Shown here: positions 16,373-24,304 of the stretch, piece by piece
Layout of the letters: each line of letters opens with the position of its first letter
Numbering within the stretch: the first letter of the stretch is position 1
From: Pseudomonas sp. P7548
Lineage (GTDB): Bacteria > Pseudomonadota > Gammaproteobacteria > Pseudomonadales > Pseudomonadaceae
Length of the DNA stretch: 51,734 bases
Reading direction: 5' to 3'
Assembly (NCBI RefSeq): GCF_013386585.1
Contig: NZ_JACARO010000094.1
Span: 1-51,734, forward strand
Notes under the pieces: model-generated
The model's database searches: none
What the model was told of the DNA's origin: nothing
The model's input: the letters and a program-made list of their open reading frames with translations, nothing else
Position numbers and translations under genes: made by a program

Positions 16373-18652
16373 CTAACGTTTGATCTCCTGCCACACACCC
16401 TCGAGTAACGCGCGGAAGCTGTCATCTACTTCCGGGACGGGGTGGATCAGCAGGTCTTCTAAAGTGCCGGCATAAAGCTTTTCTTTTCCGGTTGACAGTG
16501 CTTGGCCTAACTTTTCACGGTATGACTCAAGGGGAAGGCCGAGTAAGTGATCACAGTAGGCTTGATTGCCGAGAACAACTGGACCGTTGGGCTCGATGTC
16601 GTCTGCCTCGATGAAAAGAACTTTGGCTTGCTCGAGACAACGTGTTCGACGTTCCGTGTCGCTCCAGTGCTGTTTGGCAAGAGACAGCAGATCGAATCCT
16701 TTGCTGTTCTTCGCGTGGCCAACAACCTGTTGGATTGCCGGGTCTTCGTCCTTGTCAAAGCGCTCCAATAAACTGTCGTACACTTTAATGGACTCTGCCA
16801 GGTTCTCGGGACCGCCAATGACGATACCTTTTTGCAAGATGGCATTTGCGACCTGGATTTTTATAGTGCTGGATTCAACGTGTTCAAAGCGATCAATGAG
16901 TGTGTTGAAAACGACAAGGGCTTCACTGTGACGGTTGAGCTCTTCTAGGCCGCTGGCGAAATTGAGCATTGCTCTTGCAACGTGCTCAAGTACCGAAATG
17001 GCCTCTGCACTTTCGAATTTCTTGATGACTTCCTGATAAGCATCCATCGCATCATCATGTTTATTCATTTGCCACAGTCGGGTGCCTTTCGCGATCAGGA
17101 TTTTCGCGACTTGGATCTGGCAGGCAACCGATGTCTCATGTTCAAAACGACGAATCAGGTCGTCGCAGGCCTCAATGGACTCCTCTCTGTCACCGAGCCG
17201 CCACAAGCTATGGCTTTTATTGAGCATCGCTTTTGCGGTACTGGACTTGACAGGTTCTGTAGCGTCGATGCCCACGTTGTCTATCAAGTTGTCAAACGAG
17301 CCGATGGCCTCGTCGTGTCGACCCAAGGCTCGCAACCTGAGGCCTTTATTGAGGTGGGCGAAGGCAACTTGTTCTTTTGCAACGGGTGAGTCGCTGTTTC
17401 CAAAAGACTGGATAACATGGTCGTAGACAGCAATAGCTTCGTTGTTGCTTTTGATTTGCCCTAAAGCGGCTCCCTTGTTTACATAGGTGCACGCGAGCCG
17501 GTCCTTCATCGATACGATTTCCTGCGTACCAAATCGATCTAGAAGCTTGTCGTAATTGGAAATCGCCTCTTCGTGACGATTCATGTGCGCGAGCCTGACG
17601 CCCGTGTTGAACAGTACCTGGGACGTCGCTTCGTTGATTTGAGGTGTATCTTCTTTTTCGAAACGCTGCATGTATTCCGTGTACACGGTGACCGCTTGCT
17701 CGTTCTGCCCAATCTTGCCGAGTGTGGCACCCAGGTTTACGTACGCTCTGGCGGATTGCGTTTTAATGGCGGGCTTCTCGTCCGTACGGAACCGTTCGAT
17801 AAGTTCCTCATACACTGCAATCGCTTCATCGTTGCGATTAAGAGCGCCCAGCGCTACCCCGGCATTGAACAGAGCGCGGACACTGTTGGTCGGTGTAGCA
17901 GACTTGTCGTTCGCCGCCGCGCGCCAGAATCGTGCGGCGCCTTCTTTATCACCCTTGTTGTAGGCATCGAAGGCACGTGTGTTCCAGTCTTTGTAGGTGT
18001 ACTGGCTCTCAGGCTTTTGTGTGACGGCAACGGCTTCCTCGGACAGCGCTTCGGATGCATCAGCGGAAGGTGCATCTCGCGACAGATCGGGTTCACTGAG
18101 GTTGTGCTGCAAGATGTGCATGGCTCGTTCGGAAAGCGCATCGAGCTTCTTGAGTTTTTGTATGTGTTTATTGAAGTTTGTTTGCGCCTCGCCTTCGAGC
18201 ACTTGGAATTTTGCTTGCAACTCATTGAGCTGAGTTTGCATGGCAATGGCATGGGTTTGAAACCACTTGTTGGCGGCGAGTTCGGCTTCTTTCTGTGCTT
18301 CTTTTTTTGCTTTGTTCTGAACCGAGAAGTACCCGACCATACCTGCGAGGGCCAAGATAATGCCGAGGCCACTGAGCATGTTGCTGAGTACGTTTAAGCC
18401 CTTATCAATTTGTGAGTTCTGCGTCTCCACACGTTTTTCTTGCGCATCAATACGTGTTGATAAGGTCTGCATGTCCTTTGTCAGCAGGTCGCGCGCAGTG
18501 TCAATGCGCATTTGCGTGAGGGTTTTGTAGAACTCCAGCTCCGCTTCTTTTTTATTCTCGACGGCGTGGGTGGGTGATGCAGCCACCAGTAAGCCGAACA
18601 AACAAAGGGCGAAACGCTTTGACGGTGTGGCGGGGCGATTCGGTTTATTCAT
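16373..18652 (-). CDS. Membrane-anchored protein with nine 43-residue TPR-like repeats
   Basis: 759 residues. Residues 1-30 look like a signal peptide ending SPTHA. A charged helix (35-85) precedes a hydrophobic segment at 91-111 (NMLSGLGIILALAGMVGYF). A Lys/Gln-rich coiled coil (112-180) and an acidic linker follow. From about 257 to 644 come nine repeats of close to 43 residues with consensus A.A..NKG..L..LNR..EAI..YD.LI.RF, i.e. TPR hairpins plus an extra helix. I recall this repeat type from other bacterial repeat proteins but know no named family for the whole. A scaffold or sensor role is inference. Base use is more AT-rich than its neighbours. The 74 bp downstream hold nothing clear. 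Confidence 0.8.
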   Translation of the reverse strand: MNKPNRPATPSKRFALCLFGLLVAASPTHAVENKKEAELEFYKTLTQMRIDTARDLLTKDMQTLSTRIDAQEKRVETQNSQIDKGLNVLSNMLSGLGIILALAGMVGYFSVQNKAKKEAQKEAELAANKWFQTHAIAMQTQLNELQAKFQVLEGEAQTNFNKHIQKLKKLDALSERAMHILQHNLSEPDLSRDAPSADASEALSEEAVAVTQKPESQYTYKDWNTRAFDAYNKGDKEGAARFWRAAANDKSATPTNSVRALFNAGVALGALNRNDEAIAVYEELIERFRTDEKPAIKTQSARAYVNLGATLGKIGQNEQAVTVYTEYMQRFEKEDTPQINEATSQVLFNTGVRLAHMNRHEEAISNYDKLLDRFGTQEIVSMKDRLACTYVNKGAALGQIKSNNEAIAVYDHVIQSFGNSDSPVAKEQVAFAHLNKGLRLRALGRHDEAIGSFDNLIDNVGIDATEPVKSSTAKAMLNKSHSLWRLGDREESIEACDDLIRRFEHETSVACQIQVAKILIAKGTRLWQMNKHDDAMDAYQEVIKKFESAEAISVLEHVARAMLNFASGLEELNRHSEALVVFNTLIDRFEHVESSTIKIQVANAILQKGIVIGGPENLAESIKVYDSLLERFDKDEDPAIQQVVGHAKNSKGFDLLSLAKQHWSDTERRTRCLEQAKVLFIEADDIEPNGPVVLGNQAYCDHLLGLPLESYREKLGQALSTGKEKLYAGTLEDLLIHPVPEVDDSFRALLEGVWQEIKR

Positions 18653-18679
18653 GATTGAGGTCGTTTTTGCCAGTGACTA

Positions 18680-18892
18680 TCAGTGCTCCTCGCAGGAAGG
18701 CATACCGTATTGGTGAATGTACGAGTTGTTGTCGACGCTCAGAATGTACTGACGGCTGTAACGGACGCATTTTTGACCTCCCTGATCGGTGGAAATACAG
18801 CTGGGCATTGTGCCATCACCGTGGGGCGTGGCGCTAATCTTGTTCCCTGTCGAGGCTGATTTTTCTCCCCGCTGAGCGTCAACGGCGGGCAT
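18680..18892 (-). CDS. Possible small ORF upstream of the TPR protein
   Basis: 70 codons with three Cys (PSCISTDQGGQKCVRYSRQ and GMPSCEEH at the end). It lacks a signal peptide or recognised domain. It could be a remnant of a small secreted protein or chance. The rest of the 18653-19051 gap shows no other gene or clear promoter. Confidence 0.25.
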   Translation of the reverse strand: MPAVDAQRGEKSASTGNKISATPHGDGTMPSCISTDQGGQKCVRYSRQYILSVDNNSYIHQYGMPSCEEH

Positions 18893-19051
18893 TTTCCCCG
18901 AAAATGGCCACTATCTCGATATTCGGTTCCGGGGAAAACAATGTGGAGACCTCAACCCGGTACCTGCGCAGCTCCGGAAATCGTCGCCCGGGCCTTGGGA
19001 TTGGTCCACACGGCCCCATAACTACGCCTGTATCCATCGAGGTGACAGACC

Positions 19052-19558
19052 ATGACCAACACAACCGAAACCGCCATTCTTGCCGGCGGCTGCTTCTGGG
19101 GTATGCAGGACCTGTTGCGGCGCTACCCCGGTGTGCTGCACACACGCGTCGGCTACACCGGCGGCGATGTGGCGAATGCCACCTACCGCAACCATGGCAA
19201 CCATGCGGAAGCGATCGAGATCGTGTTTGACCCGGCTGTGATCGGCTATCGGCAGATCCTTGAGTTCTTCTTCCAGATACACGACCCCAGCACGCCGAAC
19301 CGCCAAGGCAACGACCTTGGGCCCAGCTACCGCTCCGCGATTTATTACCTCAGCGAACAGCAACGGGACATTGCCGAAGACACGGCGGCTGACGTCGATG
19401 CCTCCCAATTGTGGCCGGGCCGCGTGGTCACTGAAATCGAACCGGCCGGGCCGTTCTGGGAAGCGGAGCCGGAGCACCAGGATTACCTGGAGCGCATCCC
19501 CAACGGCTATACCTGCCACTTCATACGCCCGAACTGGAAACTGCCCAAGCGCGCGTGA
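19052..19558 (+). CDS. msrA: Peptide methionine-(S)-sulfoxide reductase MsrA
   Basis: 168 residues. The nucleophile motif GGCFWGMQDLL places Cys at position 14, and RVGYTGGDVANATYRNHGNH, then AEAIEIVFDP, are diagnostic. A second Cys in NGYTCHFIRPNW near the C-terminus can serve as resolving residue. The enzyme repairs oxidised methionine in cytoplasmic proteins with thioredoxin. At this length it is a short MsrA, unlike the roughly 215-residue E. coli type, so probably an additional copy. It is monocistronic. Confidence 0.93.
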   Translation: MTNTTETAILAGGCFWGMQDLLRRYPGVLHTRVGYTGGDVANATYRNHGNHAEAIEIVFDPAVIGYRQILEFFFQIHDPSTPNRQGNDLGPSYRSAIYYLSEQQRDIAEDTAADVDASQLWPGRVVTEIEPAGPFWEAEPEHQDYLERIPNGYTCHFIRPNWKLPKRA

Positions 19559-19591
19559 GCGTGCCCTGCCTTCGACCCCCCCCTTGTCCCG

Positions 19592-19618
19592 CCGAGTCGT
19601 CTCCCCGCGACGGCTCGG
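19592..19618. terminator. Hairpin downstream of msrA
   Basis: CCGAGTCGTC and GACGGCTCGG form a 10-bp stem (one G-U pair on the RNA) around TCCCCGC, 34 bp after the msrA stop. No T-run follows. The remaining gap to 19882 is AT-rich without an evident gene. Confidence 0.4.
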
Positions 19619-19881
19619 TACCTTGCCCCGCTTTTCCGTCCGTTGCCCAGTGCTGCGGGCTTCTACTGTGCACGTATGAAATAAGCATTTTAAGTAGAGG
19701 GTGAGGCGGACTAGGAAGTTGCCCACAGCTTCTTACTTTTTAGTATGACGGAGTCTTCTTTCGTTATTTTAGGAAGTGCGTGGGTTTATCCGGTTAATTA
19801 TTCGTGCAATCGTACTGGCGTGGTTCTTACAGTTGGCTTGAGTTTAATTCCAGGTGTTGGTTTCTGACTCTGTGGAGGTAA

Positions 19882-20391
19882 ATGATGAAAAGCTTGAGTG
19901 TGGTTCCGTTGGTGAGAGTTGCGAGGGGTTTTCTTCTCGGCTTAGTGGCTGCTTTTGCAGCGATTGCAGGTGGCTCAGTGTTCGCGGAAGAAAGGGTTTT
20001 AACCAAGGCGGATGCACCCACGCCTGTGCTGGTGCTATCTATGTCTGATGTTTATCCGGGTACTGGATTTTCTACGTTTAATGTTTTGTCCACAGACATG
20101 CCCGCAGGGACGCTTACTCTCCCGAAAAAGTTATTAGGGATTCAATGGAGTACTACGTACTACCCTAAAACGATTCACGATGATGTGGAACTGTGTTATT
20201 ACCGCCCTTTTAGCTCTGAAAGGAGTTGTCAGGATATTCAGCCAAGTTCTTCCGGAACATTGGATGTTTTTAATGACCAAGCTTTTGGCCATGGTTCTAA
20301 AGTTGTTATCAATCATAGCGTGCGAGGCGGAGAACCACCGTTCGCTCGTCCAGCCGGTGTCGATTCGGTAACGTTTAAATATCAATATTGA
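19882..20391 (+). CDS. Exported protein of unknown function, faintly FlhE-like
   Basis: 169 residues with a clear signal peptide ending near GGSVFA-EE. The mature part is predicted mostly beta, with two cysteines nine residues apart (ELCYYRPFSSERSC) that could form a disulfide. The order IQWSTTYYP, ELC, C, GTLDVF, PFARPAGVDSVTFKYQY faintly recalls the FlhE periplasmic beta-sandwich, but I would not name it so without a search. A GGAGGT site precedes the ATG. AT-rich compared with the window, and isolated. Confidence 0.65.
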   Translation: MMKSLSVVPLVRVARGFLLGLVAAFAAIAGGSVFAEERVLTKADAPTPVLVLSMSDVYPGTGFSTFNVLSTDMPAGTLTLPKKLLGIQWSTTYYPKTIHDDVELCYYRPFSSERSCQDIQPSSSGTLDVFNDQAFGHGSKVVINHSVRGGEPPFARPAGVDSVTFKYQY

Positions 20392-20489
20392 TCTGTTGTA
20401 TAGCGCTCGCGGTCGGCTCGATTGCGAGTGCTCTCTAAAAAAGAACAGATCTGTATAGAAACCGCATGTTTTTATGCAGGTACATACTC

Positions 20490-21833
20490 ATGAACACGAT
20501 CAGTCCCTATACAACGTCGCCTCACAGTCGAGTGGCCAGCCATCCCGTAGACGAGATTACGCCACCCGTTGCTTTGCCCGAAGCAGGCGAGGCGGATTCC
20601 TCTACTTCCAATAACGGCGCCACCACCGTCTCGCTGCTGGCCGGCCAATTGAGTGCTGCGGCCATGCGCGCTGAAATGCGTGGGGGGCACACTGGCGCCG
20701 ACCTGCTGGCACCTATCACCGATGCCAAGTATTTCGCCCATAAGGCGCAACATGATGCGCAGATTCCAACCACCGACAACCCGGAACATTTGGCACGGGC
20801 GCGGCAAGCGACGGCGTTTCTCAACGGCACTGACAGCAACCCCTTCAAAGGTCTCGCGCGCGATCAACTCAGCCTGATCGCCCACGACGACGGCGGCTCC
20901 TTCACCATTAATGAACGACGTGCCGCTTGGCAAACGTTGCAATCAGTTGACGCCTCTGTAGGTTCCAGTCCGGAGCCAGAGTTTGCTAACGGTCGTAAAA
21001 TCATGATCTCGCGCTTGTTTGGTGGCAGAGAGCCGCCGGTCGCGCTTCCGCCTGCCACGGCCTACAACGAAAGGCAAAATCGCTGCGAGTTTCTCACCCT
21101 CGAAGACCGTGCGGTGATCGCGGATATGTACGGATATGCACAAGCCGAAGGAGTAGATCTGCATTTTGTCGACCGATTGATCACGTCATACAGCACCTAC
21201 CGCTATTACACCGACGGCAGCCAGATGCTCGGTGGCAATAGCGGCTACGACCTGGACGGGCATCCGGTGAGGTACGATTTCAAGCCAGACGATGCCGCCA
21301 CCGCCGCGGGTATCCTGAACGGCTCGGCAATCAACAGCACGCGCATCGACCCGGGCTTTTTGCGCTACATCCTCAACCCCGATCATGGCGCGTTTTCCAA
21401 CGTGGGCGGCATACCGTTCCTGAAACGGATGGTGAACAAGTTCTCCGATGAAGGTGCCGACCAGCCGCCGCTTGGCAGTGAGTTCGCGGTCTTGAACCCT
21501 GTCGTTATCGCGGACCATATCGTCAAAACCACGAACATGAGCATAACGCTGCCGCCTTTCAATCCTGTCCTTGTGAAGACTGACGACGGCTGGACAGTGA
21601 CGGAAGAAGGCAAGGCCGCCGGCTACGTGTTGGATCCGGCCACTGGCAGGCCGTACAAACGTGAGGCCCCCTCGACACGTCAAAACGAGCAGTACTTGAT
21701 CTCGGATACCCTTTCCAGTCAGGCACCCAATCGCACCCTTCTCGATGCGCTGGCCGAACCCTCCGACCTACCCACCCCGCGATGGAGCTTGACCGGCCAA
21801 CTCTTCACCTTGCTGAAAAACCTCAAGCCTTAA
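20490..21833 (+). CDS. Uncharacterised 447-residue protein
   Basis: Start ATG 20490, after a weak AGG. No signal peptide or membrane segment. The N-terminal 60 residues are Ser/Thr/Pro-rich and probably disordered. A conserved-looking core follows: DAKYFAHKAQHDAQIPTTDN, RARQATAFLNGTDSNPFKGL, then RDQLSLIAHDDGGSFTINER RAAW. I recall similar stretches in several uncharacterised fluorescent-pseudomonad proteins, including shorter ones, but no assigned role. The disordered start could suit a secreted effector; that is speculation. It is isolated; its stop shares TTAA with the convergent monooxygenase gene. Confidence 0.75.
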   Translation: MNTISPYTTSPHSRVASHPVDEITPPVALPEAGEADSSTSNNGATTVSLLAGQLSAAAMRAEMRGGHTGADLLAPITDAKYFAHKAQHDAQIPTTDNPEHLARARQATAFLNGTDSNPFKGLARDQLSLIAHDDGGSFTINERRAAWQTLQSVDASVGSSPEPEFANGRKIMISRLFGGREPPVALPPATAYNERQNRCEFLTLEDRAVIADMYGYAQAEGVDLHFVDRLITSYSTYRYYTDGSQMLGGNSGYDLDGHPVRYDFKPDDAATAAGILNGSAINSTRIDPGFLRYILNPDHGAFSNVGGIPFLKRMVNKFSDEGADQPPLGSEFAVLNPVVIADHIVKTTNMSITLPPFNPVLVKTDDGWTVTEEGKAAGYVLDPATGRPYKREAPSTRQNEQYLISDTLSSQAPNRTLLDALAEPSDLPTPRWSLTGQLFTLLKNLKP

Positions 21834-23080
21834 GGCCTGTTGTAAGCCCTGTATTCATTCTGCAAGACGATATGGTCAGCCACGTACTTCGCGTCGTGCC
21901 ACACCCCATAGATAAATGATGAGGCACGGTTCACCAGGTTCGGCAGGCCCAGGAAGTAAATCCCGCTCTGGGCCGAGATCCCGCGTTTGTGGAAGGGCTC
22001 GCCTTTCTCATCGAACGCGTCGACTTTCAACCAGCCGAAATCGAACGTGAAGCCGGTGGCCCACAGGATCGTGGTCACGCCGGCCTCGGCCAAATCCAGG
22101 CTCAGGATCGGGTTGAGCAGGCATGGCGGATCGGGCAGCAGGTCCCAGGCCTCGGGCTCCAGGGGGAAGGGTAGGCCGTTGGCTTCGATGTACGCGTCGG
22201 CATCGCGCAGCACCTCGAAATACGCACGGTCCCCTTCGGCCACGTTATCGGCCAGGCCTGGGGCAAAGGTCATCACGCCTGCGTCCCAGCCTTGGGTGAC
22301 GCCGACCAAGTGAATGCCTTGATGGGCCAGCCGACGGAAGTCCACGGTCTTGCCACCTTCATAGCCGCTGACGGCAAAGGCCACGTGTTTTTTCTTCGGC
22401 TGGATCTTGACCTCATCCCACAAGCCCAACGCGCCCAGCCACCAGCAGTAGTCACGGCCCCGGTACGCGCGGGGAGGGCGGTAGTGTTCGCCCACCGAGA
22501 GGTACACGGTCTTACCGGCTTTTTGCAGTTCTTCGGCGATCTGAGAGCCGGAGGCACCGGCACCCACCACAAGCACCGCGCCTTCGGGCAATTGGCCGGG
22601 GTTCTTGTAGGAAGAGGAGTGCAGTTGATACAGCGGTGCCGACGCCGGAACGAGGGCGGGGATAGATGGGCGCTGAAACGGGCCGGTGGCCGCCACGACG
22701 TTGGTGGCTTCGATCACGCCAGCCGAGGTCGTGACCTTGAAACCGGGGCGACCCACATGGCGTTCCACTTGCTGCACCTCGACACCGGTGCGCACCGGCG
22801 CCTGCAGTTTGTCGACGTAGGCTTCGAAGTAGTCGGCCATGCGCTCTTTCGGTGGAAAGGCTTCGGGGGAAATGCCCTCGAATGTCAGCCCGGGAAAGCG
22901 GTCATGCCAGGCCGGGCCGTTGGCGACCAGCGAGTCCCAGCGCTCCGATCGCCAGCGCTCGGCGATGCGGTGGCGTTCCAGCACGATGTGCGGCACGCCC
23001 ATCAGGGACAGGTGCTCACTCATGGCAACCCCGGCCTGGCCTGCGCCGACCACCAGGGTGTTGATTGTTTCGACGGACAT
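21830..23080 (-). CDS. CzcO-type flavin-containing monooxygenase
   Basis: 416 residues from ATG 23080. FAD-binding GAGQAG near residue 12, second dinucleotide motif VVGAGASGSQIAEEL, and ATG motif LWATGFTFDFGW near the C-terminus. Such enzymes oxygenate soft nucleophiles or ketones using NADPH and O2. It follows the ridA-like and aroQ-like genes on the same strand but is separated from them by a 90-bp REPIN, which may attenuate read-through. It is probably part of the same pathway. RGRDYCWWLGALGLWDEV is typical of the CzcO subgroup. Confidence 0.88.
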   Translation of the reverse strand: MSVETINTLVVGAGQAGVAMSEHLSLMGVPHIVLERHRIAERWRSERWDSLVANGPAWHDRFPGLTFEGISPEAFPPKERMADYFEAYVDKLQAPVRTGVEVQQVERHVGRPGFKVTTSAGVIEATNVVAATGPFQRPSIPALVPASAPLYQLHSSSYKNPGQLPEGAVLVVGAGASGSQIAEELQKAGKTVYLSVGEHYRPPRAYRGRDYCWWLGALGLWDEVKIQPKKKHVAFAVSGYEGGKTVDFRRLAHQGIHLVGVTQGWDAGVMTFAPGLADNVAEGDRAYFEVLRDADAYIEANGLPFPLEPEAWDLLPDPPCLLNPILSLDLAEAGVTTILWATGFTFDFGWLKVDAFDEKGEPFHKRGISAQSGIYFLGLPNLVNRASSFIYGVWHDAKYVADHIVLQNEYRAYNRP

Positions 23081-23128
23081 AGGCGTTTCCCGAAAGGTAA
23101 AAGGTTTGTCTGCAACACCGGTTGTCAC

Positions 23129-23218
23129 TGCAGGAGCCGGCTTGCCGGCGATAGCGGTGTTCCAGATAACGGATTGGCTGGCTCACCCAACGTCATCGCC
23201 GGCAAGCCGGCTCCTACA
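23129..23218. repeat. REPIN (TGTAGGAGCCGGCTTGCC type) overlapping the aroQ-like stop
   Basis: TGCAGGAGCCGGCTTGCCGG at the left end and the inverted copy ending GGCTCCTACA at the right flank a loop of about 40 bases. The TAG in the right arm (23214-23216, minus strand) is the stop codon of the aroQ-like gene. Confidence 0.85.
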
Positions 23219-23678
23219 GGTGCTCGGTGGTGGTTTGGCGTTCGTGGAGCAGCTGGGCCACGGCGCTGAGGGCCAATTGGTAACCCAGCGCACCCAACCC
23301 GGCGATCACGCCAGTGGCGGCCTTGGATATAAAGGAGTGGTGCCGGAAGCTTTCGCGCTTCCAGATGTTGCTCATGTGCGCTTCGATGATCGGCCCGTCG
23401 AACGCCAGCAGCGCATCGAGGATCGGCACCGAGCTGTACGTCAGCCCGGCCGCATTGATCACAATGGCATCGCTGCTCAGCCGCGCCTCCTGGATCCAGT
23501 CCACCAGCACGCCCTCGTGGTTGCTCTGGCGAAAGTCCAGGGTCAGGCCTATTTCAGCGGCGTGGCGTTGGCAGCGCGCTTCGATGCTGGCAAAGCTCTC
23601 GCTGCCGTAGGTGCCGCGTTTATCCAGCCCATACAGGTTGGCGTTCGGCCCGTTGAGGAACATCACACGGTGGCTCAT
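23214..23678 (-). CDS. Type II 3-dehydroquinase-like protein with altered active site
   Basis: 154 residues, the length of AroQ. The fold signatures NGPNANLYGL, FRQSNHEGVLVDWIQEA and ESFRHHSFISKAATGVIAGL are present. By alignment in my head with the Mycobacterium enzyme, Tyr24 (TYG), Asn75 (INAAG), Glu99/His101 (EAH) and Arg108 are kept, but Arg19 is Asp (LDKRGTYG) and His81 is Tyr (LTYSS, usually LTHTS). It may therefore not dehydrate dehydroquinate. It sits 17 bp after the ridA-like gene. Its stop codon TAG is the TAG of the REP end. Confidence 0.8.
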   Translation of the reverse strand: MSHRVMFLNGPNANLYGLDKRGTYGSESFASIEARCQRHAAEIGLTLDFRQSNHEGVLVDWIQEARLSSDAIVINAAGLTYSSVPILDALLAFDGPIIEAHMSNIWKRESFRHHSFISKAATGVIAGLGALGYQLALSAVAQLLHERQTTTEHL

Positions 23679-23695
23679 GGCGTACTCCAGGTCAT

Positions 23696-24118
23696 TCAGG
23701 GCTGCCAGTCATCCGGCACCACGGCGATCACATCGATCTCCATCAGCCACTCCGGCTGGCCCAGGCCGGAGATCACCAGCCCGGTGGAAATCGGGAACAC
23801 GCCCTTGAGCCATTTGCCCACCTCCTGGTACACCGGCTCGCGGTAGCGTGGGTCGATCAGGTACGTGGTGGTCTTGACGATGTGCGACAGGTCGGAGCCC
23901 GCCTCCTCCAGCAGTTGCTTGACGTTTTTCATCGCCTGTTCGGCCTGGGCACGCGGATCGCCGAGACCCACCAGGTTGCCCGCGAAATCGGTACCGATCT
24001 GGCCGCGCACATAAATGGTGTTGCCGGCGCGCACGGCCTGGCACAGATCGTTGTCCAGGCTTTGGTTGGGGTAGGTTTCCCGGGTGTTGAACATGCGGAT
24101 TCGAGTGTGGGTGGGCAT
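23696..24118 (-). CDS. Rid-family (YjgF/UK114) protein lacking the RidA arginine
   Basis: 140 residues with the Rid trimer fold: GNTIYVRGQIGTDFAGN, QAMKNVKQLLEEAGSDLSHI and LMEIDVIAVVPDDW. True RidA needs an Arg in PARS (R105 in E. coli) to hydrolyse enamine/imine intermediates; here the stretch is FPISTGLVISG, so Arg is Ser. This places it among Rid subfamilies without that activity. First gene of the minus-strand group, divergent from lysR at 24305. The roughly 186 bp between them should hold both promoters; I see no clear palindrome. Confidence 0.85.
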   Translation of the reverse strand: MPTHTRIRMFNTRETYPNQSLDNDLCQAVRAGNTIYVRGQIGTDFAGNLVGLGDPRAQAEQAMKNVKQLLEEAGSDLSHIVKTTTYLIDPRYREPVYQEVGKWLKGVFPISTGLVISGLGQPEWLMEIDVIAVVPDDWQP

Positions 24119-24304
24119 CGCAGGCGGCTCGCTGAAAACGGGATGACCGCAGCTTCACACCACCATGGCTGTAGCGAAACCAGCATTTGTGCAGGGTAGT
24201 GCTTAGGAAAAACCGAAGCCCGTGCCCCTCATCGGCAGGCGCAGTGACCCGGCACGAACCCTGCACGATCGATCACGTACACCCATTGTTGTTGTGGAGG
24301 CGTG

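Noticed and set aside
16180..16425. 81-codon minus-strand frame between the LysR remnant and the TPR gene
   Set aside because: No recognisable domain, overlaps the start of the TPR gene's end and the remnant in another frame; probably chance.
19882..20391. Calling the exported protein FlhE
   Set aside because: The resemblance is limited to general layout and a Cys pair; no flagellar genes are nearby.
20490..21833. Naming this protein a type III effector
   Set aside because: Only a disordered N-terminus supports it; no hrp-type promoter or secretion gene is visible.
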